A stretch of 64,000 bases of DNA from Hespellia sp. (lineage in GTDB: Bacteria; Bacillota; Clostridia; Lachnospirales; Lachnospiraceae). This document shows, one piece after another, positions 1 to 8,689 of this stretch. The position numbers and the translations under genes were made by a program. Under the pieces are notes generated by a model that worked only from the letters and a program-made list of their open reading frames with translations, was not told the DNA's origin and searched no databases. The number at the start of each line of letters is the position of its first letter. Positions within the stretch are counted from its first letter, which is position 1. The stretch is taken from positions 1 through 64,000 of the forward strand of contig JAAVXR010000073.1 in the NCBI GenBank assembly GCA_022790755.1, read 5' to 3'.

Positions 1-752
1 AACTTTCGACTCCTCTTGGGAAGCCTGAGTGCATTTAGGGCTTTATCCTGTTTCTGTCGAATCGCACTCTGTGGCGCTCCTTCCGTCTCTCCCAGCTCTT
101 TCAATGTCTTCCCTTCTATGAACCTGCAGCGCAGTATCCTCCCCTGACCATCCGGCAGCGCATCCACTTCTTCCCATAACATCCGCTTCATGTTCTGGTG
201 ATCCAGATGACGAATACAATCCCCTTCCACATCTTCCCCGGAAGAAATGGTATCCAACAGATCAAGTCCCTCATCCTCACATGGTATTGGTGCGCTGAGG
301 CTGCCTATTTGCCCCATTCTTTCATCTTCCCTGATAACATGAAGCTTTTCCTCACTGATACTTAAAACAGCGCACAGGGCCGCGTCTGAGGGTTCCACTC
401 CATAATACGCTTGGTATTCTCTCACGGCTTTCCGATACTTCCTGATCCACTCTTTGGTATACACGGGAATCTTCACCACACCACAATAGTTGTCTATATA
501 CCGCCTCATAGCCTGCTTAATCCAAAATGCAGCATAATAGAGGAAGGGTATGCTTTGTTCTGGATCGTACTGCCGCACAGCCTCACACAGGCCCAAAAAT
601 CCTTCCTGCTGCAGGTCATCCATTTCGGCATATCCTCGATATTTCATAGCCAGCTTTGCAATAAATCCTTTGTTCTGTTTCCAAAGCAGCTCCATGTTCT
701 CGGCTTCTTCTTCCCCAGCCTGAATTCGGATAACGATCTGTTCATTGGTCAT
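1..752 (-). CDS. RNA polymerase sigma-70 family factor (partial, runs off left edge)
   Basis: Reverse-strand reading from ATG at 752 gives MTNEQIVIRIQAGEEEAENMELLWKQNKGFIAKLAMKYRGYAEMDDLQQEGFLGLCEAVRQYDPEQSIPFLYYAAFWIKQAMRRYI..., typical sigma-70 region 2, with a region 4-like C-terminal part. Confidence 0.85.
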   Translation of the reverse strand, partial: MTNEQIVIRIQAGEEEAENMELLWKQNKGFIAKLAMKYRGYAEMDDLQQEGFLGLCEAVRQYDPEQSIPFLYYAAFWIKQAMRRYIDNYCGVVKIPVYTKEWIRKYRKAVREYQAYYGVEPSDAALCAVLSISEEKLHVIREDERMGQIGSLSAPIPCEDEGLDLLDTISSGEDVEGDCIRHLDHQNMKRMLWEEVDALPDGQGRILRCRFIEGKTLKELGETEGAPQSAIRQKQDKALNALRLPKRSRK

Positions 753-756
753 TCTA

Positions 757-924
757 TCACCCACATATCCATTGTTTTGCTTCCTGGAATCCGGAAGCTT
801 CCCACAGATAATAGATCAGAGGTCTAGTGTTTCTTTTCCTCCTGATCTTCTTATGGCTCTGATCGGCGCGTCGGACGGCTTCACAGGCGGTCACATCCAT
901 ATAGCCTTCTTGATTTCTGTTCAT
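757..924 (-). CDS. small hypothetical protein between coat and sigma genes
   Basis: ORF from internal Met (MNRNQEGYMDV...), AAGGTGGG-like RBS upstream. Confidence 0.45.
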   Translation of the reverse strand: MNRNQEGYMDVTACEAVRRADQSHKKIRRKRNTRPLIYYLWEASGFQEAKQWICG

Positions 925-1003
925 TTGTCCCACCTTCCAAAAACACCCCAGATCATCCGTATGGAAAACCCAGGGTATTTTTATCATATTGTAACGGATT
1001 TAC

Positions 1004-1849
1004 TTATGCTATCGGTGTATTCTTCTGGTAGTAAATCGCTTTCTTCTTATTCTCCAGGACGAACGCATCATATACGATACGCCCTTCTACCAACTGACCA
1101 TTGATTCCCGGTGGATTGATGTGCGTGTTATAGCTTGCCAGCTTTTCCGGTGCAACGGTTGCACACGGATGACACACCATAAACCCGAAATTCTCTGGAA
1201 GTCTGGAGGCCGGTACTTTTAATACATCGGCTCCATCCAAATTGGAGACGACGCCTCGCAGCCGCAGATCATTGCCGATTTCTGTTTCCATCACGATATC
1301 CTTGCACTTCTTCATCAGAATGTAGGTATCTGGTGTCACGACAATGTATCGTCCTGTTTCAGGTACTTCCGAATTGTCCAATTCATTATTGGCTTTGATG
1401 ATTTCATCATAGATATTTTCTGCTGTCAGTGTTACGGCCGCAGGGTTTGTTCCGGCTCCATTCACCATCTTTGCATACACATGTTTGTCTACTTCCGGAA
1501 TCACTACCTCCCTCAATTGACGTGCAAGCGCTGTCGCTGCTTTCAATGTCTGTGCAGTTTCGTCTGCATCCAAGGTATCAATCGCAAAAGTGAATGAACG
1601 GTCTTTTGTCAATGTGAAATCCTCTGTCGTTGCATCAAGAGACTCCACCGCTCCATATCTGGACCAATTGGAGCCAGATGCGCCTGTACGCCCATAATCG
1701 TTCATGCTTCCCGTGCTGATTTTATATACCTTCACGGTATGCGCTCCGGTCCAGTCAAAATCTTGATTGGTCAGAAGCGACTTTTTGCTCTCTGTTGAGA
1801 ACTGTTCGTCCACATAAGGGAGGAACTTTGTAACTAATTCTATCGCCAT
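1004..1849 (-). CDS. phage major capsid/coat protein
   Basis: 281 aa; MAIELVTKFLPYVDEQFSTESKKSLL...GRYIVVTPDTYILMKK resembles coat proteins of the P22/gp5-like group; follows a DUF4355-like scaffold gene. Confidence 0.8.
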   Translation of the reverse strand: MAIELVTKFLPYVDEQFSTESKKSLLTNQDFDWTGAHTVKVYKISTGSMNDYGRTGASGSNWSRYGAVESLDATTEDFTLTKDRSFTFAIDTLDADETAQTLKAATALARQLREVVIPEVDKHVYAKMVNGAGTNPAAVTLTAENIYDEIIKANNELDNSEVPETGRYIVVTPDTYILMKKCKDIVMETEIGNDLRLRGVVSNLDGADVLKVPASRLPENFGFMVCHPCATVAPEKLASYNTHINPPGINGQLVEGRIVYDAFVLENKKKAIYYQKNTPIA

Positions 1850-1855
1850 GTTATC

Positions 1856-2281
1856 TTATCCTTTCTGATGGTCCAGCCCCATCGCTTTGCGGATTGGATC
1901 AGACTGCATTTTATGCCCGCCCATTCTCGCTCCCCACGCTTTTCCAACTGGACCTTGTTTTAGATTCTTAATTGCTTCAATTGCTTGTTCGATCGACTTC
2001 TCATCACTGTATCTGAGGATATCCGCAAGGCTCGTTGGTAGGCCGGCGTCCAAGAGTTTCTCTCGGGCAGTGACACGCAGTTCCCGCTCTTCCAGACTCT
2101 TTTCTCCATCCGGTTCCGATTCCTTTGCAGCTTCCAATTTCCTACGTTCTCTTGCAAGACGATTCTTTACGATATCGTCCACTTCTTCCTGTGTGAAAGT
2201 CTTGTTGTTCTGTTCCTGGTTTTCGCCTGTGTTTTGCAGATCGTTTTGTGTCTGTGTTTCCAATGTCGTATTGTTTTCCAT
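1856..2281 (-). CDS. phage scaffolding protein (DUF4355-like)
   Basis: Start at internal Met MENNTTLETQTQNDLQ with AGGAGGT RBS; acidic/coiled-coil protein immediately upstream of coat gene. Confidence 0.75.
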   Translation of the reverse strand: MENNTTLETQTQNDLQNTGENQEQNNKTFTQEEVDDIVKNRLARERRKLEAAKESEPDGEKSLEERELRVTAREKLLDAGLPTSLADILRYSDEKSIEQAIEAIKNLKQGPVGKAWGARMGGHKMQSDPIRKAMGLDHQKG

Positions 2282-2362
2282 AACTATACCTCCTGTTTTA
2301 CGTCCTGTAGACCTGTTTGCCGAGCTTATACTCGTTGATAAATTGAAAAAGAAAGAGATTTC

Positions 2363-2423
2363 AGCAAATAAAAAAGGCGCGGAAACAACTGGTGACAATC
2401 TGTCACTCCATGCTTCCCACGCC
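2363..2423 (-). terminator. Rho-independent terminator-like hairpin between early region and scaffold/coat genes
   Basis: Minus strand GGCGTGGGAA...TTTCCGCGCC (10 pairs, 2 wobble) followed by TTTTTT; nested GTGACA-GAT-TGTCAC hairpin. Confidence 0.7.
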
Positions 2424-2500
2424 ATAAGGCTTACACCGAAATACGCTCCAGTGCGGTACTTTATTATTCTATTTGCTGTATGATAATTATAACATACAGA

Positions 2501-2707
2501 TTAATATTCATCAACCGCATTTTCTCATTTCCCGTACTTCACCCGTGGTTCGATGGATTTCCGCCTTAAAATACATCAACCATATTTTGAATTTTCTCGG
2601 GGTTCGCTCGCTGTTCGATTCATGCGCATCTTAAAATATATCAATTACTTTCTACATTTCCCGGAGTTCGATCGGGGTTCAACTTCTTTTTGAATAAAAT
2701 ACATCAA
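2501..2707 (-). repeat. three tandem ~65-bp degenerate direct repeats plus partial fourth
   Basis: Units at 2645-2707, 2580-2644, 2515-2579, each starting TTGATRTATTTTA and carrying two GAACnnCGGG-type 11-mers. Confidence 0.7.
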
Positions 2708-2857
2708 TTTTTCTGAATCAATCTCCATATAGGCATTTCGGTATCTTCCTTTTTGGGTTCTGGATATCTTCCAGGATTTTACCAGTGGGAAGAGCTGCTG
2801 GATCACTCCGGCAAGCTCCTCTTCCGTGTTATATGAGATTTTTAGTTTTACACTCAT
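2645..2857 (-). CDS. hypothetical protein (mobile element)
   Basis: 70 aa ORF overlapping the stop of the preceding ORF. Confidence 0.55.
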   Translation of the reverse strand: MSVKLKISYNTEEELAGVIQQLFPLVKSWKISRTQKGRYRNAYMEIDSEKLMYFIQKEVEPRSNSGKCRK

Positions 2858-3054
2858 GATTCGGTTCCATTCTGAAGTATGGAATCAATGACCAGAAATA
2901 CCTTTTTGAGAAATCCTTCTGAGGTATCCGGCGCCGCCTTTAGTGTTTCTCGCTTCCACTCCTCATATTGCCAAGCCGGAAGTCTTCTACACGTAGCAGC
3001 CATTTCCAAGATCATGGGGATACATTCTATGTATAATTCTCTTTCTGTCATCAC
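2854..3054 (-). CDS. hypothetical protein (mobile element)
   Basis: 66 aa, 4-nt overlaps with neighbours in an operon. Confidence 0.55.
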   Translation of the reverse strand: MMTERELYIECIPMILEMAATCRRLPAWQYEEWKRETLKAAPDTSEGFLKKVFLVIDSILQNGTES

Positions 3055-3272
3055 ACAACGCCACCTTTCCGCACAAGATCCTTAAACTCCTTATTAGCTC
3101 TATTCATACCCGCTTCAATCTCAAACAACGCATTGCCGAGACTGTTCTCAGGTTCACCAGAAACTTCCACAACTTCCGATACATACATTTGAAGAATTCC
3201 GATCAGAGACTCCAAGCGTTCATATTTATAATGAATACAATCTAGTTCCAACAACAATTCGTTCATTTTCAT
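3051..3272 (-). CDS. hypothetical protein (mobile element)
   Basis: 73 aa, overlaps next ORF. Confidence 0.55.
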   Translation of the reverse strand: MKMNELLLELDCIHYKYERLESLIGILQMYVSEVVEVSGEPENSLGNALFEIEAGMNRANKEFKDLVRKGGVV

Positions 3273-3380
3273 AAGTTCCCTCTTTCCTTTCTGCTGGAAA
3301 CCATGCTATTATGTAAATGGTTTTTCTGGCATGGTTCCAACTGTGCTGCCCTGTAGATATTCGCGTATCTATGGGGCTTT

Positions 3381-3614
3381 TTAATAATTAGAATCATCTA
3401 AACTCTGTTTGATACCGGAAGGCAACAGAGCAATATTTTGCATATGGTCATTTAACACTTTCAGCTCTGAAACCATTACAATGCTAATTGCCTCACTGCC
3501 TGACAACCCCCGGTAGTCTTCCATAAGCTCTTTTGCTGTATCCATACATTCATCTTCCAATTCTCCAAACAATTGCAGATTCATATTCGTTGGTTTTGTT
3601 TTTTGTTTACTCAT
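3381..3614 (-). CDS. hypothetical protein (mobile element)
   Basis: 77 aa, RBS-like GGGAAAG upstream. Confidence 0.5.
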   Translation of the reverse strand: MSKQKTKPTNMNLQLFGELEDECMDTAKELMEDYRGLSGSEAISIVMVSELKVLNDHMQNIALLPSGIKQSLDDSNY

Positions 3615-3669
3615 ATCTTTCCCTCCATTTTGATACTTTCTCTATAGAGAAACTTTTATTAGCTGAAAT

Positions 3670-3840
3670 GTACGTAAAAACGTTGATTTTACGGGGTTTG
3701 TCCGTACTCTTCAATCTGATTAGTACGCAACATATATGAAAATTACATCAGTCCGTACTCTTCAAAATCACCGTACTTTTCATTTTGACAAGTACGTAAA
3801 AGCGTTGATTTTAAAGGATTTTTTCTGTACTTTTCACATT
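3670..3840. repeat. iteron-like repeat cluster, candidate replication origin of the element
   Basis: gtacgtaaaaacgttgatttta (3670) and gtacgtaaaagcgttgatttta (3792) direct repeats; ccgtactcttcaa at 3702 and 3753; ccgtacttttca 3771; related tgtacttttcac; next to RepA-like gene. Confidence 0.6.
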
Positions 3841-3860
3841 TAGAAGTTTGTCTATAGTGT

Positions 3861-5072
3861 TTAGTCTGTCTGCAAATCAAGTTCCTGCTGCACTGGTTCC
3901 GGTTCTTGTTCCTCTTCTTCATGTCCCGGAAGAATCCAAACGTTTTTTGGTGGAAACTCTTTCGTCTTTTTTGTAATGATTCCGAGTTCCTCTTTTGCTC
4001 TATACATTGCACTATCTGAAATCTTATTCGCCTTTGCCAGCTCATAAAGCTCTTTCGCAGGCCTATGTCCTTCTGGCATGTTATTTATAATGAGCAGCTT
4101 TGCTGCCTCTACTGCAGGCGCCGCTTTTGCTTTTTGTTTTCCCCGAATTGCGGTATAATCATCCATTGTCAATGAATTCTCCCCCAAGTAAACAATACCA
4201 CCATTATCTGGATCAATTTCAAACAAAATAGTCTTTCCTCTCTTGGCAAGGCTCGACTTTTCATGAGACATAAATTTTATATCGTCCTCTCCAGGGACAT
4301 TTCCTAAAGCAATATAACTTCTACACTTCCCCATGATGTCCGTCGATCCTAAAACCCTTGTAATAGCATCCCCTTTTTGATTCTTGTTAAAATGACAGAT
4401 CAGGACCACTGCTGTGCCATACTTTTCCGCCAAGTCTACGATATGGCCGACTCTTTCATTCGTCTTATTTGGTGCATTCATATCTATATCGCTCCCTATG
4501 TACGCCTGGAAGGGATCAAATATCATCAATGCCGGACTTGCTTGCTTCATATAGTCCTCTATTTCAGGGCTGTCAAACATGAGCTGAGTTTTATTGTCCA
4601 CCACAACAAAAACTCTGTCCATATCGGCGCCACACTCTCGCATTCGCTTTTTTATCGTGTCCCCGATTCCGTCCTCCGCAGTCAAATAAACCACATTTTG
4701 TGGAAGATTCCCTTCAAATGGCACGAGATTGAAAAACTGCTTCCCGTTGGTAACACACGCCGCCATATAACACAACAAATAGGTCTTTCCCACTCCTGGA
4801 TAAGCAGCGCAAAGTGTCACCTTCCCTCGTGGAACATATGGACAATACAACCAGTTGACGGACTCCTCTTCAATGTCAGCCAAACATACAAGAGAGACCA
4901 TCTCACGCGGTTTTTTTGCAGGTCTATATTTCCCATTATCGAACACGGCTACACAATCTTTTTCCTGACGTATCTCCTCCAGTCTTTCTTCTATCCTTTG
5001 AAGTTCCTCAGCATCAGAATCTCTTTTTTCCTCTGCAAAAGCTCCTCTTCTTCCAGGAGAAGATTCTTCCAT
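3861..5072 (-). CDS. RepA-like AAA/RecA-fold ATPase (replicative helicase-type)
   Basis: 403 aa with Walker A AAYPGVGKT and Walker B-like PALMIFDPF; RepA/DnaB-like domain order. Confidence 0.8.
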   Translation of the reverse strand: MEESSPGRRGAFAEEKRDSDAEELQRIEERLEEIRQEKDCVAVFDNGKYRPAKKPREMVSLVCLADIEEESVNWLYCPYVPRGKVTLCAAYPGVGKTYLLCYMAACVTNGKQFFNLVPFEGNLPQNVVYLTAEDGIGDTIKKRMRECGADMDRVFVVVDNKTQLMFDSPEIEDYMKQASPALMIFDPFQAYIGSDIDMNAPNKTNERVGHIVDLAEKYGTAVVLICHFNKNQKGDAITRVLGSTDIMGKCRSYIALGNVPGEDDIKFMSHEKSSLAKRGKTILFEIDPDNGGIVYLGENSLTMDDYTAIRGKQKAKAAPAVEAAKLLIINNMPEGHRPAKELYELAKANKISDSAMYRAKEELGIITKKTKEFPPKNVWILPGHEEEEQEPEPVQQELDLQTD

Positions 5073-5380
5073 TGTTCCGTTTCTCGCTCTTTCTTCCGTA
5101 ATTCTTCACCTTCTTTCTTTTTGCTGAAATCTTGCTTTATGTACCATTCAGCCACCCTTTTCATTTCTTCATCGCGCTTCTGCTCATAGGCAGAAACAAA
5201 CTGTTGATAATACTCCTCTGCCTTGCTGTATCCTAGAATTCTCAATCTGGCAATTGCTTCCTTGGAAAACCCTGGATATGATAATTCATAACTATACATT
5301 CTTTTAAAAAACTCCATCGACAAATGCATATCCGGCTTAATTAGTGCGAGAAATTCTTCTTTACTCGACGTGCGCACCAT
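4991..5380 (-). CDS. hypothetical protein (mobile element)
   Basis: Start at internal Met MVRTSSKEEFLALIKPD; overlaps repA start. Confidence 0.5.
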   Translation of the reverse strand: MVRTSSKEEFLALIKPDMHLSMEFFKRMYSYELSYPGFSKEAIARLRILGYSKAEEYYQQFVSAYEQKRDEEMKRVAEWYIKQDFSKKKEGEELRKKERETEQWKNLLLEEEELLQRKKEILMLRNFKG

Positions 5381-5615
5381 AGACTTTTTCCTCAAAATCC
5401 ATCCCCATATGCTTGTACAACTTCCGACGATAGATAATAAAAGTATCGCTCTTATTTCCAGTTTTAGATTTTGGTATACATTCTCCAAAAGTCCAGATAC
5501 CGAGACGGATACGCTCTCTCACTGCCTGTGGATTACAGCCTAAAATCTTTCCCGCTTCTTTTGCGGATATGGTTTCTCCTGAATTTCTCAATAGTTTCCT
5601 CCTTCCTTTGTGCAA
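5361..5615 (-). CDS. HTH/excisionase-like DNA-binding protein
   Basis: 84 aa; ISAKEAGKILGCNPQAVRERIRLGIW HTH-like. Confidence 0.6.
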   Translation of the reverse strand: MHKGRRKLLRNSGETISAKEAGKILGCNPQAVRERIRLGIWTFGECIPKSKTGNKSDTFIIYRRKLYKHMGMDFEEKVYGAHVE

Positions 5616-5653
5616 TGCTGCATAACCTTCTTTGCCCTCCCTGGCAATTACTT

Positions 5654-5854
5654 TTAGTTTTCAGTTTCAATAATTTCCGTTACATCCACGCCAAGCGCCT
5701 TTGCAATCTTGCCTGCCGCCTGTGGTGTAACTCGTTTCTGATTCAGGATCATACAGAAACGTTGTCTGCTGACATTTGCACGCTTAGCTGCTTCACCTAT
5801 TGAAAGCCCACTATTTGCGAGTGCAATATCAAATTTAGTATCGTTGATCGTCAT
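5654..5854 (-). CDS. XRE family HTH regulator (Cro-like)
   Basis: 66 aa; LSIGEAAKRANVSRQRFCMILNQKRVTPQAAGKIAKALGVDV. Confidence 0.85.
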   Translation of the reverse strand: MTINDTKFDIALANSGLSIGEAAKRANVSRQRFCMILNQKRVTPQAAGKIAKALGVDVTEIIETEN

Positions 5855-5885
5855 TGTCTCACCTCATTTCTTCGTTTATTTCGTT

Positions 5886-5914
5886 TTGTAATATTTCATT
5901 TCGCAATATTACAA
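5886..5914. promoter_or_regulatory. candidate operator between divergent XRE regulators
   Basis: Perfect 10-bp inverted repeat TTGTAATATT-N9-AATATTACAA in divergent intergenic region. Confidence 0.65.
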
Positions 5915-5996
5915 TAATATCATTTTGAAATAATGTCAAGTAATTATTGAAAAAAAAATTACATTTTGTTATTATTAACAATAAAGGGGGTGTATT

Positions 5997-6500
5997 ATGT
6001 CCAATATATCCAAAAACCTAAGAAACGCTCGTACGGATGCTGGATATACGCAGAGTCAACTTGCGAAAGAGCTAGGAGTATCGCAAACAGCAATTGCATT
6101 GTGGGAAAATGGAACCCGCGAACCTAATTCAGACACCATAGAAAAGCTCGCTGATATATTTTCTACCAAACCGTCCTATCTTATGGGGTGGCAAGATGAA
6201 GAAGTGGAAATAGATTCGAAAATAGAACAAATTATAGAACGCATAGAAAACGAAGATTTGGAACAAGCAGAAGTTTCTAGGCTTGTTCAAAAGATGAGCG
6301 ATTTAATGGATGAACAGCTTGATATTGAAAATAATATAAATGAACAAGATTCTAAATTTTATAAAAATCTTTCAGACAAATCTGTCTACTTTGATAGTGA
6401 TGAATATTCAGAATCAGAACTGGAAGAAATAAGGGATTTTGCGGAATTTATTAAAAGTAAAAGAAAGATGAATAGCCAAGATATCGAAAAAGATGAGTAG
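5997..6500 (+). CDS. XRE family repressor (CI-like)
   Basis: 167 aa; LRNARTDAGYTQSQLAKELGVSQTAIALWENGTREP. Confidence 0.85.
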   Translation: MSNISKNLRNARTDAGYTQSQLAKELGVSQTAIALWENGTREPNSDTIEKLADIFSTKPSYLMGWQDEEVEIDSKIEQIIERIENEDLEQAEVSRLVQKMSDLMDEQLDIENNINEQDSKFYKNLSDKSVYFDSDEYSESELEEIRDFAEFIKSKRKMNSQDIEKDE

Positions 6501-6765
6501 AGAGGAAATTTCCGCTCTACTCGATCGGACACTGAACCCAATTTAGCAGAATGCAAGGAATAAAACACGAGGTAACGATTCGTTAGGTCAGCGCAGTTTT
6601 GCGCTCTCCTCAATCCGAACCCCGGCTGAATTTTCAGCCCGGCTATTTCGTCCGCCCTGTCCAATTTTGGACTCAACAACAGCACCATGACAATATAATA
6701 TGCTTACCCAGGGAGCCGTTGAGGTGCTATGTCAACCGCCGGACGAAAGAAAGGGGGTTGGTGCT

Positions 6766-6855
6766 ATGGTTACATACTACGATCTATTCACGTTTGTAAT
6801 TATGCTTTGTTCTGTTATCGCCCTTGTATACACGATTTTCAGCAACAAAAAATAG
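6766..6855 (+). CDS. Hol-Tox-like type I toxin peptide, copy 1
   Basis: MVTYYDLFTFVIMLCSVIALVYTIFSNKK*, preceded by AAAGGGGG RBS; matches the short putative holin-like toxin pattern. Confidence 0.8.
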   Translation: MVTYYDLFTFVIMLCSVIALVYTIFSNKK

Positions 6856-6889
6856 CGCCCCTCGTCTGGTAAACTAAGGCGCTATTTTA
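6848..6889. terminator. bidirectional terminator shared by toxin mRNA and antisense RNA (copy 1)
   Basis: aaaatagcgcc...ggcgctatttt. Confidence 0.8.
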
Positions 6890-6940
6890 TAACACTTATT
6901 TGCCGGCGGTCAGGCTACATCTGACTAACGGCTCCCTTGT
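6850..6940 (-). ncRNA. candidate RNA antitoxin of copy 1
   Basis: Minus-strand promoter TTGACA-16-TATAAT (6975-6948), 5' motif GGGAGCCG...CCGCCGG, ends in shared terminator. Confidence 0.7.
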
Positions 6941-7014
6941 TAAGTATATTATATCAAATATACCGAATATGTCAAACCCTTTCATGCCCTCCCTGGCCGG
7001 AAGGAGTATAGACA

Positions 7015-8160
7015 TTGGCCAAAAGAAAGAAATATCCAAAGTTGCCAAATGGTTATGGCTCAATTAAATATCTGGGAAAAGGCCGCCGCAATCCTTATGC
7101 CGTGCATCCACCAACTACAGAGTTTACTCTCGACGGAATCCCCGTGATCCCAAAAGCAATATGTTATGTGGATGATTGGATGAAAGGGTTTGCCGTTCTG
7201 ACCGCCTACCATGCAGGTACTTATACCCCCGAATTGCTGCAGGAACTCTCTGAATTGCCTAATTCCGGAGATACAGCCATCATTCAGCGTATACTGACTG
7301 ATTATTCCTCTATGAAGGGAATCACCCCGGGAGCCTCAGAAAAGACATTCAGAGAGGTATATGAGGATTTCTACCAGTATAAATTTGAACGGGATAAATC
7401 GAAAAGCTATTCTAAAGCTTCCCGCTATTCCATTCAGGCGGCTTATAAGAATTGCACCGAATTGCATGACCGGCCGTTTCGCTCTTTGCGGCATGATGAT
7501 TTACAGAAAGTCGTGGACTGCTGCCCGCTGGGACATGGTAGTCTGGAGCTGATCGTAACGCTTTTGAATCAGATGTATGCATATGCTGACATTTACGATC
7601 TTTGTGACAAGGACTATTCTAAACACGTCAAGATCAACATACCAGACGATACGGAACATGGAAAAGCATTCACAGAAAAGGAACTAAAGACACTCTGGCA
7701 ACATCAGGATAACAAAATTATAGAGTTTCTTCTCATCATGTGTTACTCTGGTTACCGGATCAGCGCATATAAAACCTTGGAAATCCACTTGAAAGAGCGG
7801 TATTTTCTTGGAGGCGTGAAGACGGCCTCAGGCAAAAACCGAATCGTACCGATACATTCTGCAATTCTGCCACTGGTAAAGCGTCGCATTCGCCAGAACG
7901 GAACTATTCTTGTAGAATCCACCGGTACATTTCGCAAAGATATGTACATCACACTGGAAACAATCGGAATCAAACACCACACGCCGCACGATTGCCGTCA
8001 TACATTTTCTGCTTTATGTGAAAAATATGAAGTAAATGAAAACGATCGAAAACGGATGCTCGGGCATTCTTTCGGGGAAGATATCACCAATAAAGTATAT
8101 GGACACCGGGAAATTGAAGACCTCAGAAGAGAGATTGAGAAGATAAAAGTTTGTTACTAA
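7015..8160 (+). CDS. tyrosine-family site-specific integrase
   Basis: 381 aa from TTG with AAGGAG RBS; catalytic motifs YSGYRISAYKT, HTPHDCRHTF, LGHSF, KVYGHR. Confidence 0.9.
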   Translation: MAKRKKYPKLPNGYGSIKYLGKGRRNPYAVHPPTTEFTLDGIPVIPKAICYVDDWMKGFAVLTAYHAGTYTPELLQELSELPNSGDTAIIQRILTDYSSMKGITPGASEKTFREVYEDFYQYKFERDKSKSYSKASRYSIQAAYKNCTELHDRPFRSLRHDDLQKVVDCCPLGHGSLELIVTLLNQMYAYADIYDLCDKDYSKHVKINIPDDTEHGKAFTEKELKTLWQHQDNKIIEFLLIMCYSGYRISAYKTLEIHLKERYFLGGVKTASGKNRIVPIHSAILPLVKRRIRQNGTILVESTGTFRKDMYITLETIGIKHHTPHDCRHTFSALCEKYEVNENDRKRMLGHSFGEDITNKVYGHREIEDLRREIEKIKVCY

Positions 8161-8485
8161 TTTGTTACTAACCGAACCATTTTAATATTTTGAAAAGCAA
8201 TTAAAACATATATTAGAAGTCGCTGTATCCGGCATTTTTCAAGGGGTTCAGCGACTTTTGCTTTTATTTCTTGCATAACCTGAACAATGTTTTGATTTAA
8301 AATATTCTTAATATTGGAGTACGGGACTTCGACGGCATCAAATCTTAATTAAATAGTCTTTCCTTATCAATCATTGACAGATACATAAAACCTGTTATTT
8401 TCATTTTAAATATGTTATAGTGGTTTAAAGGGAGCTGAAGGGGCGATTACGTCAGCCGCCGGACGAAAGAAAGGGGGCTGGTGCT

Positions 8486-8566
8486 ATGGTTACATACAGT
8501 GACATGTTCACATTCGTAATTATGCTTTGCGCCGTTATAACTCTTGTTATCAACATCAAACGCTAA
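8486..8566 (+). CDS. Hol-Tox-like type I toxin peptide, copy 2
   Basis: MVTYSDMFTFVIMLCAVITLVINIKR*, identical AAAGGGGG...GGTGCT leader arrangement to copy 1. Confidence 0.8.
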   Translation: MVTYSDMFTFVIMLCAVITLVINIKR

Positions 8567-8569
8567 AAG

Positions 8570-8660
8570 TAGCGCCCTCGTCCTGGTAAGATAAGGCGCT
8601 ACTTCATGTAACAAATTATTTTCCGGCGGCTAGGTGTACTCTAGCTTTCGGCTCTCTTGT
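8570..8660 (-). ncRNA. candidate RNA antitoxin of copy 2
   Basis: TTGACA-16-TATAAT promoter at 8695-8668, GAGAGCCG...CCGCCGG 5' motif, shared terminator agtagcgcc..ggcgctact. Confidence 0.7.
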
Positions 8661-8689
8661 TAAGTATATTATACCAAATATGCCGGATA

